NCBI GenBank assembly: GCA_049325575.1 | Contig: JBMOLK010000311.1 | Location: forward strand, 62,001-126,000 | From: JBMOLK01 sp049325575 | GTDB lineage: Bacteria; Bacillota; Clostridia; Acetivibrionales; Acetivibrionaceae | DNA: 64,000 bases | Direction of reading: 5' to 3' | In this document: positions 63,439-64,000 of the stretch, piece by piece | Layout of the letters: the number at the start of each line of letters is the position of its first letter | How positions within the stretch are numbered: position 1 is the stretch's first letter | Made by a program: the position numbers and the translations under genes | The notes under the pieces: generated by a model | What the model was told of the DNA's origin: nothing | Database searches by the model: none | What the model saw: the letters and a program-made list of their open reading frames with translations, nothing else

Positions 63439-64000
63439 ATGACTATTGAAAAGAATTGGTTGAAAGGGTTAAGTACCCTTAAAGAGCTAACCAAGGAAAT
63501 GATTTATGATAAATCCGGCAGACTTGACGTAAGGGCAAAAACAGCTGATGGAATGCAGGTTGATATTGAAGTCCAGCTTACAAATCAGCGCAATATGGAA
63601 AAAAGGACGATGTTCTACTGGGGAAAGCTTTTTCTTGAGGGAATTAAGCAAGGTGATGATTACATAAGCCTATCGAAGGTAATAACTATAAATATATTGG
63701 ATTTTAACTTCCTTGATATAGATAAGTTTCATTCAAAGTATCATCTTTGGGAGGACGAAGAAGATAACTATCTGTTAACAGATTTGATAGAGATTCACTT
63801 TATTGAAATGCCTAAATTCAGGGCTTTTAAAGAGAAAGATTTAAAGGGAAATTCCCTTCATAGGTGGCTTAAGTTTTTTGACAAAATGCTTTCGGAAGAA
63901 GAGTTGAAGGAGTTGATTGAGATGGATAGTGCAATTAAAAGAGCAGAAAAGAAACTTGAATATTTGAGTTCAGATGAACAGACTCTTGCGTTGTATAAGG
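63439..64000 (+). CDS. Rpn-family (PD-(D/E)XK) nuclease/transposase-like protein, apparently 5'-truncated and cut by window edge
   Basis: The frame from ATG 63439 reads KSGRLDVRAKTADGMQVDIEVQ, with the D...ExQ active-site pattern of the Rpn / PD-(D/E)XK transposase-like family, followed by KRTMFYWGKLFLEGI, GDDYISLSKVITINILDF and LIEIHFIEMPKF. Full-length relatives start with ~40-50 more residues (FVFKKIFG-type). Here that part is replaced by sequence from the peroxiredoxin-tail duplicate. There is no Shine-Dalgarno. It may be a decayed gene. The right end lies outside the window. Confidence 0.7.
   Translation, partial: MTIEKNWLKGLSTLKELTKEMIYDKSGRLDVRAKTADGMQVDIEVQLTNQRNMEKRTMFYWGKLFLEGIKQGDDYISLSKVITINILDFNFLDIDKFHSKYHLWEDEEDNYLLTDLIEIHFIEMPKFRAFKEKDLKGNSLHRWLKFFDKMLSEEELKELIEMDSAIKRAEKKLEYLSSDEQTLALYK
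63450..63472 (+). repeat. Direct repeat, copy B, at the head of the Rpn-like frame
   Basis: This is a second copy of the peroxiredoxin 3'-end sequence (TTGGTTGAAAGGGTTAA at 63456-63472), about 1.4 kb from copy A. In the peroxiredoxin reading frame it soon meets a TAA, so it is a gene-tail remnant. Confidence 0.75.

Overview
The window looks like low-GC clostridial DNA, most likely from a cellulosome-forming member of the Acetivibrio / Ruminiclostridium / Pseudobacteroides group. The evidence is a run of secreted glycoside hydrolases with type I dockerins (duplicated loops containing NSTD and KRYLL), a GH8 enzyme that by eye closely resembles CelA of Clostridium thermocellum, a membrane-anchored CBM3 protein, strong Shine-Dalgarno sites, and frequent GTG and TTG starts. 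I found no rRNA, tRNA, CRISPR array or intact insertion sequence.

Layout. 0-2.5 kb (minus strand): a radical SAM/SPASM/TPR maturase followed by a C39-peptidase ABC exporter cut by the window edge, which looks like a ribosomal-peptide modification and export pair without a recognised precursor. 3-8.7 kb: a membrane MutS-like ATPase, a BlaI/BlaR1-type repressor-protease pair behind a palindromic operator, and a DUF2161-type nuclease-fold protein. 8.8-19.1 kb: a ten-gene cell-envelope cluster consisting of an ECF sigma factor with a sigma-X-like promoter, a small membrane protein, an ABC ATPase with two permeases, a transglutaminase-fold protein without its catalytic Cys and His, a membrane protein interrupted by an in-frame stop, MoxR, DUF58 and a last membrane protein. 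19.3-25.8 kb: three tandem paralogues of a soluble LacI-like sensor fused to a histidine kinase. 25.9-34 kb: a PilT-like ATPase, a rhomboid protease, xylB-xylA, a WYL regulator, a zinc-ribbon protein and proA. 34-43 kb: Gly/Tyr-rich coat-like proteins, a class V aminotransferase, an alcohol dehydrogenase, a DUF2935 protein, a cyclase-family hydrolase, and a substrate-binding/OmpA fusion with its neighbour.

43-52 kb is the cellulosomal cluster: GH8-dockerin, a decayed foldase fragment, two dockerin-GH3 beta-glucosidases with N-terminal dockerins, and GH9-CBM3-dockerin. Together these could cut cellulose internally and processively and release glucose from cellobiose within one complex. 52-64 kb holds a VIT1/CCC1 transporter, a TPR protein, the anchored CBM3 protein, a D-Ala-D-Ala carboxypeptidase, an ADP-forming acyl-CoA synthetase in beta-alpha order, a chemotaxis receptor, a peroxiredoxin, and a rearranged right end. 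There a copy of the peroxiredoxin gene tail lies at the start of an apparently 5'-truncated Rpn-type nuclease gene.

All family calls were made by reading motifs in the translated sequence. No database search or structure prediction was run.
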